Positions 1 through 8,797 of a stretch of 64,000 bases of DNA are shown here, one piece after another. Positions within the stretch are counted from its first letter, which is position 1, and every line of letters starts with the position of its first letter. The stretch comes from Flavobacterium glycines (lineage in GTDB: Bacteria > Bacteroidota > Bacteroidia > Flavobacteriales > Flavobacteriaceae): the NCBI RefSeq assembly GCF_900100165.1, contig NZ_FNEO01000001.1:310001-374000 (forward strand), written 5' to 3'. The position numbers and the translations under genes are program-made. A model generated the notes under the pieces. The model was not told the DNA's origin and did not search any database. It worked only from the letters and a program-made list of their open reading frames with translations.

Positions 1-1
1 A

Positions 2-24
2 AGCATTTAAATTTAATAAATGCT
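2..24 (-). terminator. Weak hairpin at the window edge, possible terminator of the methylesterase gene
   Basis: An 8-bp perfect inverted repeat (arms 2-9 and 17-24) lies just beyond the stop codon of the minus-strand methylesterase gene. The bases where a U-tract would be expected fall outside the window, so its role as a terminator cannot be confirmed. Confidence 0.3.
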
Positions 25-55
25 GTTGTCATGAGTGATGAACTCAGTTATACAT

Positions 56-1081
56 TTATTTTTTATATAAATCATCAATGATTTTCTTTGGATTCCAATC
101 TTTAAAAATAGCTGCAAGAGTATATTCTTTAGTAAACTGTTCTGATGTTAACAAATGGGACCAACTCACACGTGAGGCTGTGTTTCCTCCTGCTCCTGTA
201 GATTGATATTCGCCATAAAAAGTGGTAGTTTCTGCTTCCGGTTTACTCCAGTTATGCCAGCCTTCCTGTTTAATATGTGCAGCCATTTCGCATTCAATAA
301 AAACTGTTTTAGCATAAGGTCGCCAGGGTCTTCCTAAATAATAGCTGCTATTTTCTGAATTTGTAGTCAATTTGCAATTTAAAAACACCAAGCCATAAGG
401 AGTGTTTTCCAAAGTGCTGGCTGCGGTTAAGTAGGAACCTCCTTTTTTAGCAAAAATTTCGCATTGATCAAAAACAGCCGTTGAGGCACCAAAAATAAAA
501 TCAGTTGTCCCTTCGATATAGCAGTTTTTATAATACTGCCTGCTTGTGGCACTACGAGGGTAAAGCGTATCCTGAAAACCCAGAAATTTGCAATTCTCAA
601 AAATAATTTTATCCCCATCAACCCTTACCGCCACTGCCTGTCCAACTGGTCCTGATGCATTTTCGAAGGTGATATTTTTAGCTTTAAAATTATCGGCTGT
701 AACAATAAAACTGGCCGATCCGGATGTTCCTATACCTTCTCCTGAAGCATTTTTCTTCGAAGCATAATCATCATACGTAAGAACGACATTTTCTTTACTT
801 TCTCCAATTAAAGTAATATTGTTTTTATCCTTGATTACTTCCAATTTCTCTTTATAAACGCCATTTTTTATTAAAATTTTAGTCTCCTTTGTCTTAAGAG
901 GCGCAACTGAATTCAATGCTTCCTGTACCGTTTTATAATCAGCTGTACCATCAGCAGCAACAATTATATCATAGGCCTTTACTTTTTCTATTTGGATTTT
1001 ACCTTTTCTGGAATAACTAGCTGCCTCAACAAAAAAACTATTCGTTAAAAAAACAGAAGCCATCAAAAATTTCGCAATCAT
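56..1081 (-). CDS. Secreted pectin methylesterase (CE8), first copy
   Basis: Removes methyl esters from homogalacturonan, releasing methanol and exposing acidic pectin to polygalacturonase. The 341-residue protein starts with a short signal peptide (about 1-20, ending FFVEA) followed by a right-handed beta-helix. The CE8 signatures are all present: GQAV with Gln148, QDTL with Gln170/Asp171, DFIFG with Asp194, and LGRPW with Arg251/Trp253. Asp171 and Asp194 match the family's acid/base and nucleophile, and Arg251 the carboxylate-binding arginine. It is transcribed alone, downstream of the susC-susD unit but after a terminator, from its own promoter near 1180, which carries the same upstream box as the susC promoter. 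A second CE8 gene lies at 11377-12348; the two are clearly diverged, so this is not a recent duplication. The export route is inferred from the signal peptide; a final location in periplasm or medium cannot be decided. Confidence 0.93.
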   Translation of the reverse strand: MIAKFLMASVFLTNSFFVEAASYSRKGKIQIEKVKAYDIIVAADGTADYKTVQEALNSVAPLKTKETKILIKNGVYKEKLEVIKDKNNITLIGESKENVVLTYDDYASKKNASGEGIGTSGSASFIVTADNFKAKNITFENASGPVGQAVAVRVDGDKIIFENCKFLGFQDTLYPRSATSRQYYKNCYIEGTTDFIFGASTAVFDQCEIFAKKGGSYLTAASTLENTPYGLVFLNCKLTTNSENSSYYLGRPWRPYAKTVFIECEMAAHIKQEGWHNWSKPEAETTTFYGEYQSTGAGGNTASRVSWSHLLTSEQFTKEYTLAAIFKDWNPKKIIDDLYKK

Positions 1082-1174
1082 TATTTTATTTTTTAATCAT
1101 TAATATTATTGGTTGAATGAATTTTCACCCTACAAATTATTATTCCTCTTTTTATAAGCTATTTACTAGTTTAA

Positions 1175-1253
1175 CAAATATAAAACTACTTCAATCAAAT
1201 AATGGTGGTAAAAAACAATTTGAGGGGGGGCATATTACTTTATTTACAGTAAT
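1175..1253 (-). promoter_or_regulatory. Promoter and putative activator box of the first methylesterase gene
   Basis: This covers the 329-base gap 1082-1410. Read on the minus strand, TATATTTG (1175-1182) fits the Bacteroidota -7 consensus TAnnTTTG. No TTTG element sits 19-21 bases upstream, which suggests an activator-dependent promoter. Upstream lie a run of seven G on the plus strand (1224-1230), CATATTAC (1231-1238) and TTTACAGTA (1243-1251). The same elements recur before susC and a variant before the second methylesterase. The CATATTAC box starts 56 bases from the start of the -7 box. The untranslated leader would be roughly 85 bases. A 67-codon plus-strand reading frame across this gap is not credible as a gene. 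Confidence 0.6.
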
Positions 1254-1370
1254 TGGAGCAAAAACAAATAAGTATTGTAGCAGTTTTAGTATTGTTTTAG
1301 TTGCAGATAAAATGCAATAATTAATACTAAATATCTCTTATTAATTTTGAATTAATTCAATCTTTAAAAA

Positions 1371-1397
1371 AAGAGGGGAATTCTGAAAATCCCCCTC
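1371..1397 (-). terminator. Terminator of the susC-susD operon
   Basis: Read on the minus strand, a GC-rich stem (GAGGGGG pairing with CCCCTC across a short AT loop) is followed by a run of seven T. It lies 14 bases past the stop codon of the SusE-position lipoprotein gene, so it should end the three-gene susC-susD transcript and separate it from the downstream methylesterase gene. Confidence 0.75.
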
Positions 1398-1410
1398 CTA
1401 TAAAAAATAT

Positions 1411-3003
1411 CTAGTTAAACCATCTTTTATCACCGGCAACTCCTGTTCCGGCAAAACCTATTCCTTCCTTAACATGGAAATCCCCATTGGCAGGATTAAC
1501 AAACAAACCATAAATAGTAGACGGCACAACTGTTATTCCGTTAAACGGTCTAACATCTACAATCATATCGTTAGTTTTATAACTGCCTGTATAAGAAATT
1601 GGGATATTGCTATAAGTTCCGTTAGTATCATTAATTTTAGCACCTCCGTTTGGTCCTCCTAAAATAAGATTTTGAATAGAAACTTGTGAAGGCTTTGCAT
1701 TATCAAATAACCAAAGGTGACTCATTGCCATATTGATATTTACACAAGTAATGTTCTTGAAATTAACTTTAGTAGCGATACGAATATCTCCAAAACGGGT
1801 ACTTATTTCTGTAAAAGTACAATTGGTCGCATTTATAGAATTAACAATACCTCCAGCTCCAACATTAAACACACCGTAACCTCCTGTATTTGAAATCCAT
1901 GTATTGTTTACATTAATATCTTTTATAACAGATGCTCCACTAACCCTAACAATAGAATTGATATTAGACACATTACAACCTTCAACAGTAATGTTATTGA
2001 CTATTTTTGCTCCAAGATCAATGAAGAAATTTCCGGAAGATGTTGTCGACAAATATTGTATGATAATATCTTTTATCTGAGTTTTAACATTAAATCTGGC
2101 ATTAGTCAAAATAGGTAATTCACCATTTGCTCCTGCAGACCCCGTGAAAGCAATATTATTAACTCCTGTAGGAACCATGATTTCACCTCCAATTGCATAG
2201 GTTTTCCCAACTTCAAACTCAACCGTAATATCAGTAGCGCCACCTAATACAAGGTTGCTTAAAACAGTATTAATACTTGTTGCATTATCTGATTCTAAAA
2301 CCTTATAAACAGAACTATTCGAAATTCCTGTAGTAGTTACATTTAAAGTTCCGCGATTATTAGTTCCATTAAAAATCTTAGCAACATACTTAGTTCCAAT
2401 ACTTAAATTTTCAAAGCTAAGTTCACCAGCTGTTATTTGTTGCTGGTTTAAAGTAACCTCCTTTAGCACCTGCATTTCACTGTTATATAAAACAACTTTG
2501 GTTACATTTGGAGTCACTGTCCATTTTAGCTTTACACTATTCGTTGTTGGAAAATAATTAGTGAAAATCTGCTCTGGTGGCGTTTCAAAATAAATCTGGT
2601 TATAACCCGATTGCATACCGGATGATTCGTCGATACTTTTCATTCTTACTGAATATTTGGTAGTACCATCTAATCCAGCAAACATTTCACGATATTCCAC
2701 CTTAGTTGGATTATTAGAATCTGCAAAAGGTTTCAAACTCCCTGCAGAAAGCTCGACCGTTTTTACAATTTCCTTAAATTCTAAACTGTCTTTGCTAAAT
2801 TCAAAAACATATTTAGTTGCCGAAATGGATTTGGTAAACTTAAGCTCAACGGAAGTAGACTGCAATTTAGACACCTCTAATATTAATGATCTGAAAAGCC
2901 TCTCGTGTCCCGGTTCAACTTCCCAATCATTATAATCTTTTTCGCAACTCACCATAAAACAGGAGAGTATTGAAACCACAAAAATTATTATACTGTTTTT
3001 CAT
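1411..3003 (-). CDS. SusE-position surface lipoprotein with pectate-lyase-like beta-helix
   Basis: A 530-residue lipoprotein: hydrophobic signal, lipobox FMVSC with Cys20, then acidic EKD, the pattern that sends lipoproteins to the cell surface in this phylum. Residues about 30-230 look like two fibronectin-type-III-like beta domains. Residues about 240-460 show repeated short Asn/Val/Ile-rich strands (NNITVEGCNVSN, INVNNTWIS) typical of a right-handed beta-helix, and the C-terminus ends in an aromatic segment (GDFHVKEG...GDKRW). This resembles the DUF4957/DUF5123 proteins found in pectin loci. It follows susD after 19 bases in the same operon, the slot of SusE/SusF glycan-binding proteins. 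I infer that it binds homogalacturonan at the surface. No polysaccharide lyase catalytic residues could be recognised, so I do not call it an enzyme. Confidence 0.75.
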   Translation of the reverse strand: MKNSIIIFVVSILSCFMVSCEKDYNDWEVEPGHERLFRSLILEVSKLQSTSVELKFTKSISATKYVFEFSKDSLEFKEIVKTVELSAGSLKPFADSNNPTKVEYREMFAGLDGTTKYSVRMKSIDESSGMQSGYNQIYFETPPEQIFTNYFPTTNSVKLKWTVTPNVTKVVLYNSEMQVLKEVTLNQQQITAGELSFENLSIGTKYVAKIFNGTNNRGTLNVTTTGISNSSVYKVLESDNATSINTVLSNLVLGGATDITVEFEVGKTYAIGGEIMVPTGVNNIAFTGSAGANGELPILTNARFNVKTQIKDIIIQYLSTTSSGNFFIDLGAKIVNNITVEGCNVSNINSIVRVSGASVIKDINVNNTWISNTGGYGVFNVGAGGIVNSINATNCTFTEISTRFGDIRIATKVNFKNITCVNINMAMSHLWLFDNAKPSQVSIQNLILGGPNGGAKINDTNGTYSNIPISYTGSYKTNDMIVDVRPFNGITVVPSTIYGLFVNPANGDFHVKEGIGFAGTGVAGDKRWFN

Positions 3004-3022
3004 TTAAATTAAGTTTAAAAGT

Positions 3023-5044
3023 TTAGTAGCCATAAGAATTCGAAAGGAAACCTTTTGACTCGAATACATCTTCATAATAGATAGCAAAATACTGTCGGTA
3101 ATTACAGTTTTTATTCCCCATGGTATATTGTGCAAGATTCGCCTGAATCTCACTACCATTTGTCATAGAGCTAAGAAAACCTGAATAATCGTATGCCTTA
3201 TTAATTCCGGTAGCTGCCAATAATACTTTTGTAGGATTATCTAAATACGTTCTGCTGGTTCCACTGGTTGGTTTTACAATACTCTTTGTAAACCAGGATG
3301 CCGACTGATACTCTGCACCTGGGCTAGCTCCCAGATTAGTATAAAAATTGATCGACTTTTGGTCAATATATTCAGCATCTTTAAACTTATAATAAATCGT
3401 TTGTGGAAAATCAGAAGGCTGATAGGTTTTGTCAAAAATGGTTACAGGCACTTTATTATCCAACATTAAACAAAGTGTTTTTTTCATTGCTTCAATTTTT
3501 TCTGATAACAATCCCCAACGGCACAAATCACCTTTACGAATAGATTCGCAACCAAATTCCCAAGCACGCTCATTAACAATAGCATTGAAAAAATCAGCAT
3601 CATATTGTTTAATTTTTGGAGAACCAGCACCAAAAGCACGTTCTCTTACTTTTTCTAAGGCCTGACGTGGTGAAATTCCTGCTGTAGTATTTACTACATC
3701 CGGACTCGTCAATTTACTCTGAGCTTCGGCAAACATTAAATAAATATCCGAATAGCGCATCAAAATCCAGTTTACCCCTGTAGCAATTCGGGAATTGGCT
3801 GTTTTATGTAATGCTAAATAAGAAGGTGACATCCAGTAAATTCGCCATTTTGCAAAACTTACATTTAAAGCATCTGTTTTCATTGTTTCTTTATTGGTAC
3901 TAGCATAACTTGTCCAGGTTAAAGTAACATCACGACGGCTATCATCACGATCGAAAGAATAAAAATAATACGCCTGAGAAGCCACATAACTTCCTCCGAA
4001 ACCTCTTGAACCGTATTTTGTATTAGATGCTACTTCATAGCCCATCAGAGAACCAATATCTCCGTTATTTCCTAAACCAAAAGCAACTTCAAAAAGATTC
4101 TCGTTGTAGGCATTTTGCTGTAAATTACATACTGTTTTCCAGATATTTTCATAACTAGGATCCAAGGTATGCGGATGTGCCGAACTTCCTAAAATTTCCG
4201 CCGTTTGCTGGGCTGCTATTTGATAATAATCTCTCCAATTTTTAACTCTACCCACATAATAACCGTTTTCTTCCTGTATAGTTGGATGATGCTCAACATC
4301 AGCATTTGGAAATAAATTACCATCACGCAAAGACCATCCTCCGGCATAAAGTGCAACCTTTGCCAAAAGTCCTTTTGCGAAAGCTTTAGAAATGCGCTCT
4401 GAAGTCGAATATTCAGCATTTGATTTTAACCATGGTAAATAATTTACAGCCTCAGTCAAATCTTCTACCAAACCTGCATAGATAGTATCTCTATCTGTTT
4501 TTCCCATATAAACATTAGTAAGGTCCGATTTAGATGCTTCTCTCTTAAATGGTACATCGCCCCAGTATTTCACTAATTCAAAATAAGCCATTGCTCTAAG
4601 CGTCAAAGCTTCTCCTAATAGCGGTTTCATTTCGGCAGCTCTGGTCTCGAAGATTGGGGATTTTCTAATTCCATCCACAGCTGTAGAAGCTAATTCAGCA
4701 AACTCATACAGCGTTTGCCATTTTGTTGTAGTATTATAAGGATCATCATAAAAATTTCCGGCACCCGAATCACTACTGGTCGAATTATAACCTGTAGTAG
4801 AAAACCCTGAATTGGTTTCAATATCCGAAACTCCCTGCCAGTTTACCGATAACTTTTGACCGTAAATATAGGTATCTGTCATCTTTCCGTAAATTCCCAT
4901 AATGGCAGCTTTAGCCATTGATGGTGTTTTAAAAACGGTTTCAGAACTTAATTTAGAAGGCGAAGTTGTTTCCAAAAAATCATCACTACAGGAGAACAAT
5001 CCCAAAGCAACAATAATGAAAGAATAGTATATTATTTTTTTCAT
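3023..5044 (-). CDS. SusD-family glycan-binding lipoprotein
   Basis: The surface lid of a SusC/SusD importer, here presumably capturing pectin oligosaccharides. The 673-residue protein has a signal peptide with lipobox GLFSC (Cys19) followed by SDD, a surface-export type sequence. Next comes the typical SusD opening FLETTSPSKLSSETVF and the helical TPR-like body (LRAMAYFELVKYWGDVPF around 150-170, LMRYSDIYLMFAEAQ around 430-445, VRERAFGAG near 470, INERAWEF-type motif near 495). The length is above average for RagB/SusD proteins (often 500-600), consistent with long loops for a polymeric ligand. It begins 11 bases after the susC stop and precedes the SusE-position gene in the same operon. The substrate is inferred only from the pectinase neighbours. 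Confidence 0.93.
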   Translation of the reverse strand: MKKIIYYSFIIVALGLFSCSDDFLETTSPSKLSSETVFKTPSMAKAAIMGIYGKMTDTYIYGQKLSVNWQGVSDIETNSGFSTTGYNSTSSDSGAGNFYDDPYNTTTKWQTLYEFAELASTAVDGIRKSPIFETRAAEMKPLLGEALTLRAMAYFELVKYWGDVPFKREASKSDLTNVYMGKTDRDTIYAGLVEDLTEAVNYLPWLKSNAEYSTSERISKAFAKGLLAKVALYAGGWSLRDGNLFPNADVEHHPTIQEENGYYVGRVKNWRDYYQIAAQQTAEILGSSAHPHTLDPSYENIWKTVCNLQQNAYNENLFEVAFGLGNNGDIGSLMGYEVASNTKYGSRGFGGSYVASQAYYFYSFDRDDSRRDVTLTWTSYASTNKETMKTDALNVSFAKWRIYWMSPSYLALHKTANSRIATGVNWILMRYSDIYLMFAEAQSKLTSPDVVNTTAGISPRQALEKVRERAFGAGSPKIKQYDADFFNAIVNERAWEFGCESIRKGDLCRWGLLSEKIEAMKKTLCLMLDNKVPVTIFDKTYQPSDFPQTIYYKFKDAEYIDQKSINFYTNLGASPGAEYQSASWFTKSIVKPTSGTSRTYLDNPTKVLLAATGINKAYDYSGFLSSMTNGSEIQANLAQYTMGNKNCNYRQYFAIYYEDVFESKGFLSNSYGY

Positions 5045-5055
5045 AATCTTATTAA

Positions 5056-8000
5056 TTAAAATGTTACGTTAGCTCCAAATAAAACTGTTCTTGCTTTTGG
5101 GTAAGCTGACCAGTCCAATCCTGGTGTTAATGGAGAACTGTTTGTACTTACTTCAGGATCCTGACCTGAATATTTTGTCCAAACTTTTAAATTATTTCCG
5201 GTTACATAGCATCGGATTTTTTGAATAAATCTTCCTTTAGCAATACTTTCAGGAAGTGTGTAACCCAATGTTAAATTACCAAGTCTTAAAAAAGAACCGT
5301 CTTCAATTGCCCAATCGGTAACTATTGTAGAATTGGATAATGGATGCCATATTTTAGCATTTTGATTAATCTCTTGTAACAACTGCGGATTTGCATCGGC
5401 ACCAAACATAATATTGTTTCCTGTAGCCGGGTCAATAGTTGTAAAACGATTTTCTAAACTCATAATAGTACTTGCATTATTATAACGCTTAGAACCGCTG
5501 AAAGTAGTATTATCAATTTTATTAGCATTGTAAATATCATTACCATACGACCAGTTAAACATGGCCGACAAATCAAATCCTTTATAAGAAGCATTGATTG
5601 AAAACCCTCCTGTATGTTTTGGTTGTGCTCTACCAATAACTTTACGGTCTTCATCCGGATTGATAACCGTACCTGTACCACTTAATTTTTTAAGTTTCAT
5701 ATGTCCCGGTCCAAAATAATTCCCTGAAGTTGTGATTACTTTAGAAGCATCAACAACTCCCGGATTCAAAATCCATTTCTTTTGAGTGTTATCATACGTA
5801 AAATCATCAAAACTGTAAAAACCATCTGAAACATAGCCATACATTAATCCAACTGGTTCTCCCACTCTGGCTCTGTAATCATCACGACCAACATTAGGCG
5901 CCCAATTCGTAGCAGCAATCATTTCACTTGAACCGTCTAAACTTTTTACTATATTTTTATTAAATGCTATATTAAAATTAGCCGACAATTTGAATTGATC
6001 TGCATCAATAATATCTCCTGATAAAGCAAACTCCAATCCTTTATTAGAGGTACTGCCTATATTTTGATATTGCGATGTATATCCTGAATTTGATGGTAAT
6101 GCCACTGCTAAAATTAAATCCTTAGTATCAATTTGATAAGCGTCAATACTCAAATTCAATCTCTGATTAAAAAAACCTAAATCAAGACCTAAGTTTGTTG
6201 AAACCGTAGTTTCCCAAGTCAGGTTTTCGTTTTTTAAAGTCGTCGAAGGTTTTAAAGTACTCTGAGCATTATTACCAATATAAATCAACCTGTTAGCCGA
6301 CGATTCAAATGTATAATCCTGTCGCCAGTAAGATCCCACACGGGCATTCCCTACTTCACCATAACTTAAACGGAACTTAGCATTGGATAACCAGTCTTTG
6401 GTTTTTTCCATAAATTTTTCTTCTGATAATTTCCAGGCAAAAGCAGCTCCCGGAAAGAATCCCCATCTGTTTTGAGGAGCAAATACATTCTTACCGTCTA
6501 ATCTGGAAGTAGCACTAAAAATGTACTTATTCAGTAATGTATAATTGATACGTCCGAAATAAGAAGCCGTTCTACTAGGCTCGTTAATCGTGGTATAAGT
6601 TGGTAATGGGGTTCCATAATTCCACATAGCTAATACGTCCTTAGCATTGAAATCACCCGGGAAAAATTTGGATTGTATTAATGTTTCACTCGTGTGTGAA
6701 TCACGTGCTTCCTGTCCTAATAAAACATTCAATCGATGATTCGAATTACTAAAACTTCCATCGTAACTTATGGTATTTTGCATAGACCAGTCGGCCCCTT
6801 TTACATCCTGACGTTTAGCAACTGGCTGGCCTCCATTGGCACTGGCCTCACCTGTATTTTTCAACCAAATATTATCAGTAAAATTTCTATTTACAGCATA
6901 ACTTCCCTGAGAAACAATAGTAATTCCTTTAAAAGGTTTAAAGGTTATACCACCATTCATTGTAATATTAAGATTGTTTTGCTCTTTATATTCGTTTGAA
7001 ATATTATAAATAGGATCATTAAGACTACTTAAAGCCTCAGCAGAAGTTATGTTATCACTTGTACCCAAGAGAGCACCCGGATCCAGATAAGTCAAACTTC
7101 TAACTGGCGCATATTTAATTCCATCTCTTAATTTACTTCCACTGGAAACACTTGGTCCGGTAATGATTGTATTGGAAAATCTGGAGTTAAAATCCAAACG
7201 GAATTTGGAACTAATCTCTTTATTTAATTTAAAACTCAGATAATCTCTTTTATATGAAGAATTTATCATTATATAATCTTCAAAATCATGCGTATAATTA
7301 ACCTTATATTGTGTTTTTTCATCCCCTCCGGTCAAACCTAAATCCGTATGGGTTTGAAATCCGGTATTACCATATAATTTTTCCTGCCAGTCAAATCCTT
7401 TTTTAGATTTGTAAATATCTCGATCACTCCACAAACCGTAAGCAGAATAAAAACTGGTACCTGATACACTTGATCCCGGATCAATCTCTTTTTGAAAATA
7501 TACATATTCGTAAGGAGATAAAACATCAGTCAGATTATAAGTCTTTTTTAAACCTGTATAAGCATTTGCAGTAATCTCTACTTTTCCTTTTTTTCCTGAT
7601 TTGGTTGTAATAAGTATTACTCCATTAGCTCCCTGAGAACCATAGATGGCCGCAGATGATGCATCCTTAAGCACATCGAAAGTTTCAATATCGCCAGGAG
7701 GAATATCATTAATATTGTTCACCTGAAAGCCATCTACAATAAATAATGGATTATTATCCTGAGTAATGGAACTTCCACCTCTTATACGTACATTAATTCG
7801 GGCATCTGGAGCTCCTTCGGTAATTGTTACGTTTACTCCAGCTAATCTACCTGCTATAGCCTGTAAAGCATTGGTAGCCGGAATATCCTTTAAATCCTTC
7901 ATGTTTACTGAAGCAACAGAACCTGTTAAGTCTTTTCTTTTAGCTGTACCATATCCAATAACAACAACCTCATCCAGTTTACTGGAAGCTTCACGCATGA

Positions 8001-8412
8001 GTACATTAACTACTTTCTTTCCGGAAACCTCAACCTCCTGAGTTTCCATTCCGATATAAGTAAAGACTAAAACAGCATTTGAAGCAACATCAGGGAGTAC
8101 AAAATTTCCATCAAAATCTGTTACTGTTCCTTTTTTAGTTCCTTTGATAAGTACTGAAACGCCCGGAATTCCAATTCCTTTACTATCAGCAACCATTCCG
8201 GAAACGTTGATTTGTTGGGCTTGAATGAAATTGGAAACAATTCTCTTTTTCTTAAAACTTACTGAGACAGTATTATCATTCAATAAATTTTTAGTTTTTT
8301 CATTAGCAAAGAGTGAACATGAAAAAACTACCATCATTAATAAAGCTAAATGCTTTTTTTCGACAAAAGCATTGCCTGAGCCAAAGTTTTTCCTTGACAA
8401 ATTGTTATTCAT
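5056..8412 (-). CDS. SusC-family TonB-dependent oligosaccharide transporter
   Basis: Outer-membrane barrel that imports oligosaccharides using TonB energy; paired with the SusD lid. In the 1118-residue protein, a long basic n-region precedes the signal core (LLMMVVFSCSLFA, about 24-36). A carboxypeptidase-regulatory-like domain follows (about 68-142, with GIPGVSVLIKGTKKGT), then the SusC signature DEVVVIGYG at 147-155, the plug domain (about 160-270, DVLKDASSAAIYGSQGANGV) and a barrel ending in an aromatic residue (LFGANVTF). First gene of the operon susC-susD-SusE-like. Its leader is about 130 bases with a possible stem-loop, and its upstream region carries an activator-type box shared with both methylesterase genes. 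Full length with no frameshift seen. Pectin-derived galacturonides are the inferred cargo. Confidence 0.95.
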   Translation of the reverse strand: MNNNLSRKNFGSGNAFVEKKHLALLMMVVFSCSLFANEKTKNLLNDNTVSVSFKKKRIVSNFIQAQQINVSGMVADSKGIGIPGVSVLIKGTKKGTVTDFDGNFVLPDVASNAVLVFTYIGMETQEVEVSGKKVVNVLMREASSKLDEVVVIGYGTAKRKDLTGSVASVNMKDLKDIPATNALQAIAGRLAGVNVTITEGAPDARINVRIRGGSSITQDNNPLFIVDGFQVNNINDIPPGDIETFDVLKDASSAAIYGSQGANGVILITTKSGKKGKVEITANAYTGLKKTYNLTDVLSPYEYVYFQKEIDPGSSVSGTSFYSAYGLWSDRDIYKSKKGFDWQEKLYGNTGFQTHTDLGLTGGDEKTQYKVNYTHDFEDYIMINSSYKRDYLSFKLNKEISSKFRLDFNSRFSNTIITGPSVSSGSKLRDGIKYAPVRSLTYLDPGALLGTSDNITSAEALSSLNDPIYNISNEYKEQNNLNITMNGGITFKPFKGITIVSQGSYAVNRNFTDNIWLKNTGEASANGGQPVAKRQDVKGADWSMQNTISYDGSFSNSNHRLNVLLGQEARDSHTSETLIQSKFFPGDFNAKDVLAMWNYGTPLPTYTTINEPSRTASYFGRINYTLLNKYIFSATSRLDGKNVFAPQNRWGFFPGAAFAWKLSEEKFMEKTKDWLSNAKFRLSYGEVGNARVGSYWRQDYTFESSANRLIYIGNNAQSTLKPSTTLKNENLTWETTVSTNLGLDLGFFNQRLNLSIDAYQIDTKDLILAVALPSNSGYTSQYQNIGSTSNKGLEFALSGDIIDADQFKLSANFNIAFNKNIVKSLDGSSEMIAATNWAPNVGRDDYRARVGEPVGLMYGYVSDGFYSFDDFTYDNTQKKWILNPGVVDASKVITTSGNYFGPGHMKLKKLSGTGTVINPDEDRKVIGRAQPKHTGGFSINASYKGFDLSAMFNWSYGNDIYNANKIDNTTFSGSKRYNNASTIMSLENRFTTIDPATGNNIMFGADANPQLLQEINQNAKIWHPLSNSTIVTDWAIEDGSFLRLGNLTLGYTLPESIAKGRFIQKIRCYVTGNNLKVWTKYSGQDPEVSTNSSPLTPGLDWSAYPKARTVLFGANVTF

Positions 8413-8457
8413 AATTTTATTGGTTTAGTTAGTTAATTTTTATTCTTTTTCTTGAAC

Positions 8458-8487
8458 CCGGTTTAATGGCCCAAGTCTTTAATCCGG
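8458..8487 (-). other. Possible stem-loop in the susC mRNA leader
   Basis: CCGGTTTAA (8458-8466) and TTAATCCGG (8479-8487) form a 9-bp stem with one mismatch and a 12-base loop. It lies between the inferred transcription start (near 8540) and the susC start codon at 8412. It could be a regulatory leader structure; nothing in the sequence proves a function. Confidence 0.3.
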
Positions 8488-8548
8488 TTATTTAACACCA
8501 ATCATAAATACTTTTTTTAGTTTAACATTAATTCGTTTAGTAGTTTGA

Positions 8549-8635
8549 CAAATCTAAAAACTAGCTCTCTGAGACCGTGGGGTCAAAACGCAATTTAGAA
8601 GGGGACATATCACACGAACGCTCTGTTTACAGTAG
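8549..8635 (-). promoter_or_regulatory. susC operon promoter with putative activator box
   Basis: This covers the main part of the gene-free stretch 8413-8797. On the minus strand TAGATTTG (8549-8556) is a -7 box; the surrounding bases are nearly identical to those of the first methylesterase promoter (TAGTTTrACAAATmTAAAA on the plus strand). No convincing -33 element is seen at the usual spacing. CAATTT (8591-8596), GGGG (8601-8604), CATATCAC (8606-8613) and TTTACAGTA (8626-8634) repeat the elements of the 1175-1253 region. The CATATCAC box starts 57 bases from the -7 box, against 56 and 57 bases at the other two promoters. I infer a common activator, for example a hybrid two-component regulator, encoded outside this window. 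Confidence 0.62.
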
Positions 8636-8738
8636 TTTGATGAAAAATTAAAAGAATTTTACAGCAGAATTTTGTTTGCGTTTTCAGATTACATACACAA
8701 ACATTGAAATACAATAATTGGATCTTTTCAAAAAGAAA

Positions 8739-8776
8739 AAAGTGTAATTATTCCGATAAAAGAATAATTACACTTT
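8739..8776 (-). terminator. Terminator of the methylesterase-polygalacturonase-esterase operon
   Basis: A perfect 15-bp stem (8739-8753 with 8762-8776) with an 8-base loop sits 21 bases past the esterase stop codon. On the minus strand it is followed by a T-rich stretch (TTTTTTCTTTTT), giving a typical intrinsic terminator that separates this operon from susC. Confidence 0.85.
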
Positions 8777-8797
8777 CAATAAATTGAGATGAATTGG

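Noticed and set aside
1117..1320. Plus-strand reading frame of 67 codons in the methylesterase upstream gap
   Set aside because: It runs straight across the promoter and shared regulatory box, has no recognisable protein features and no partner genes.
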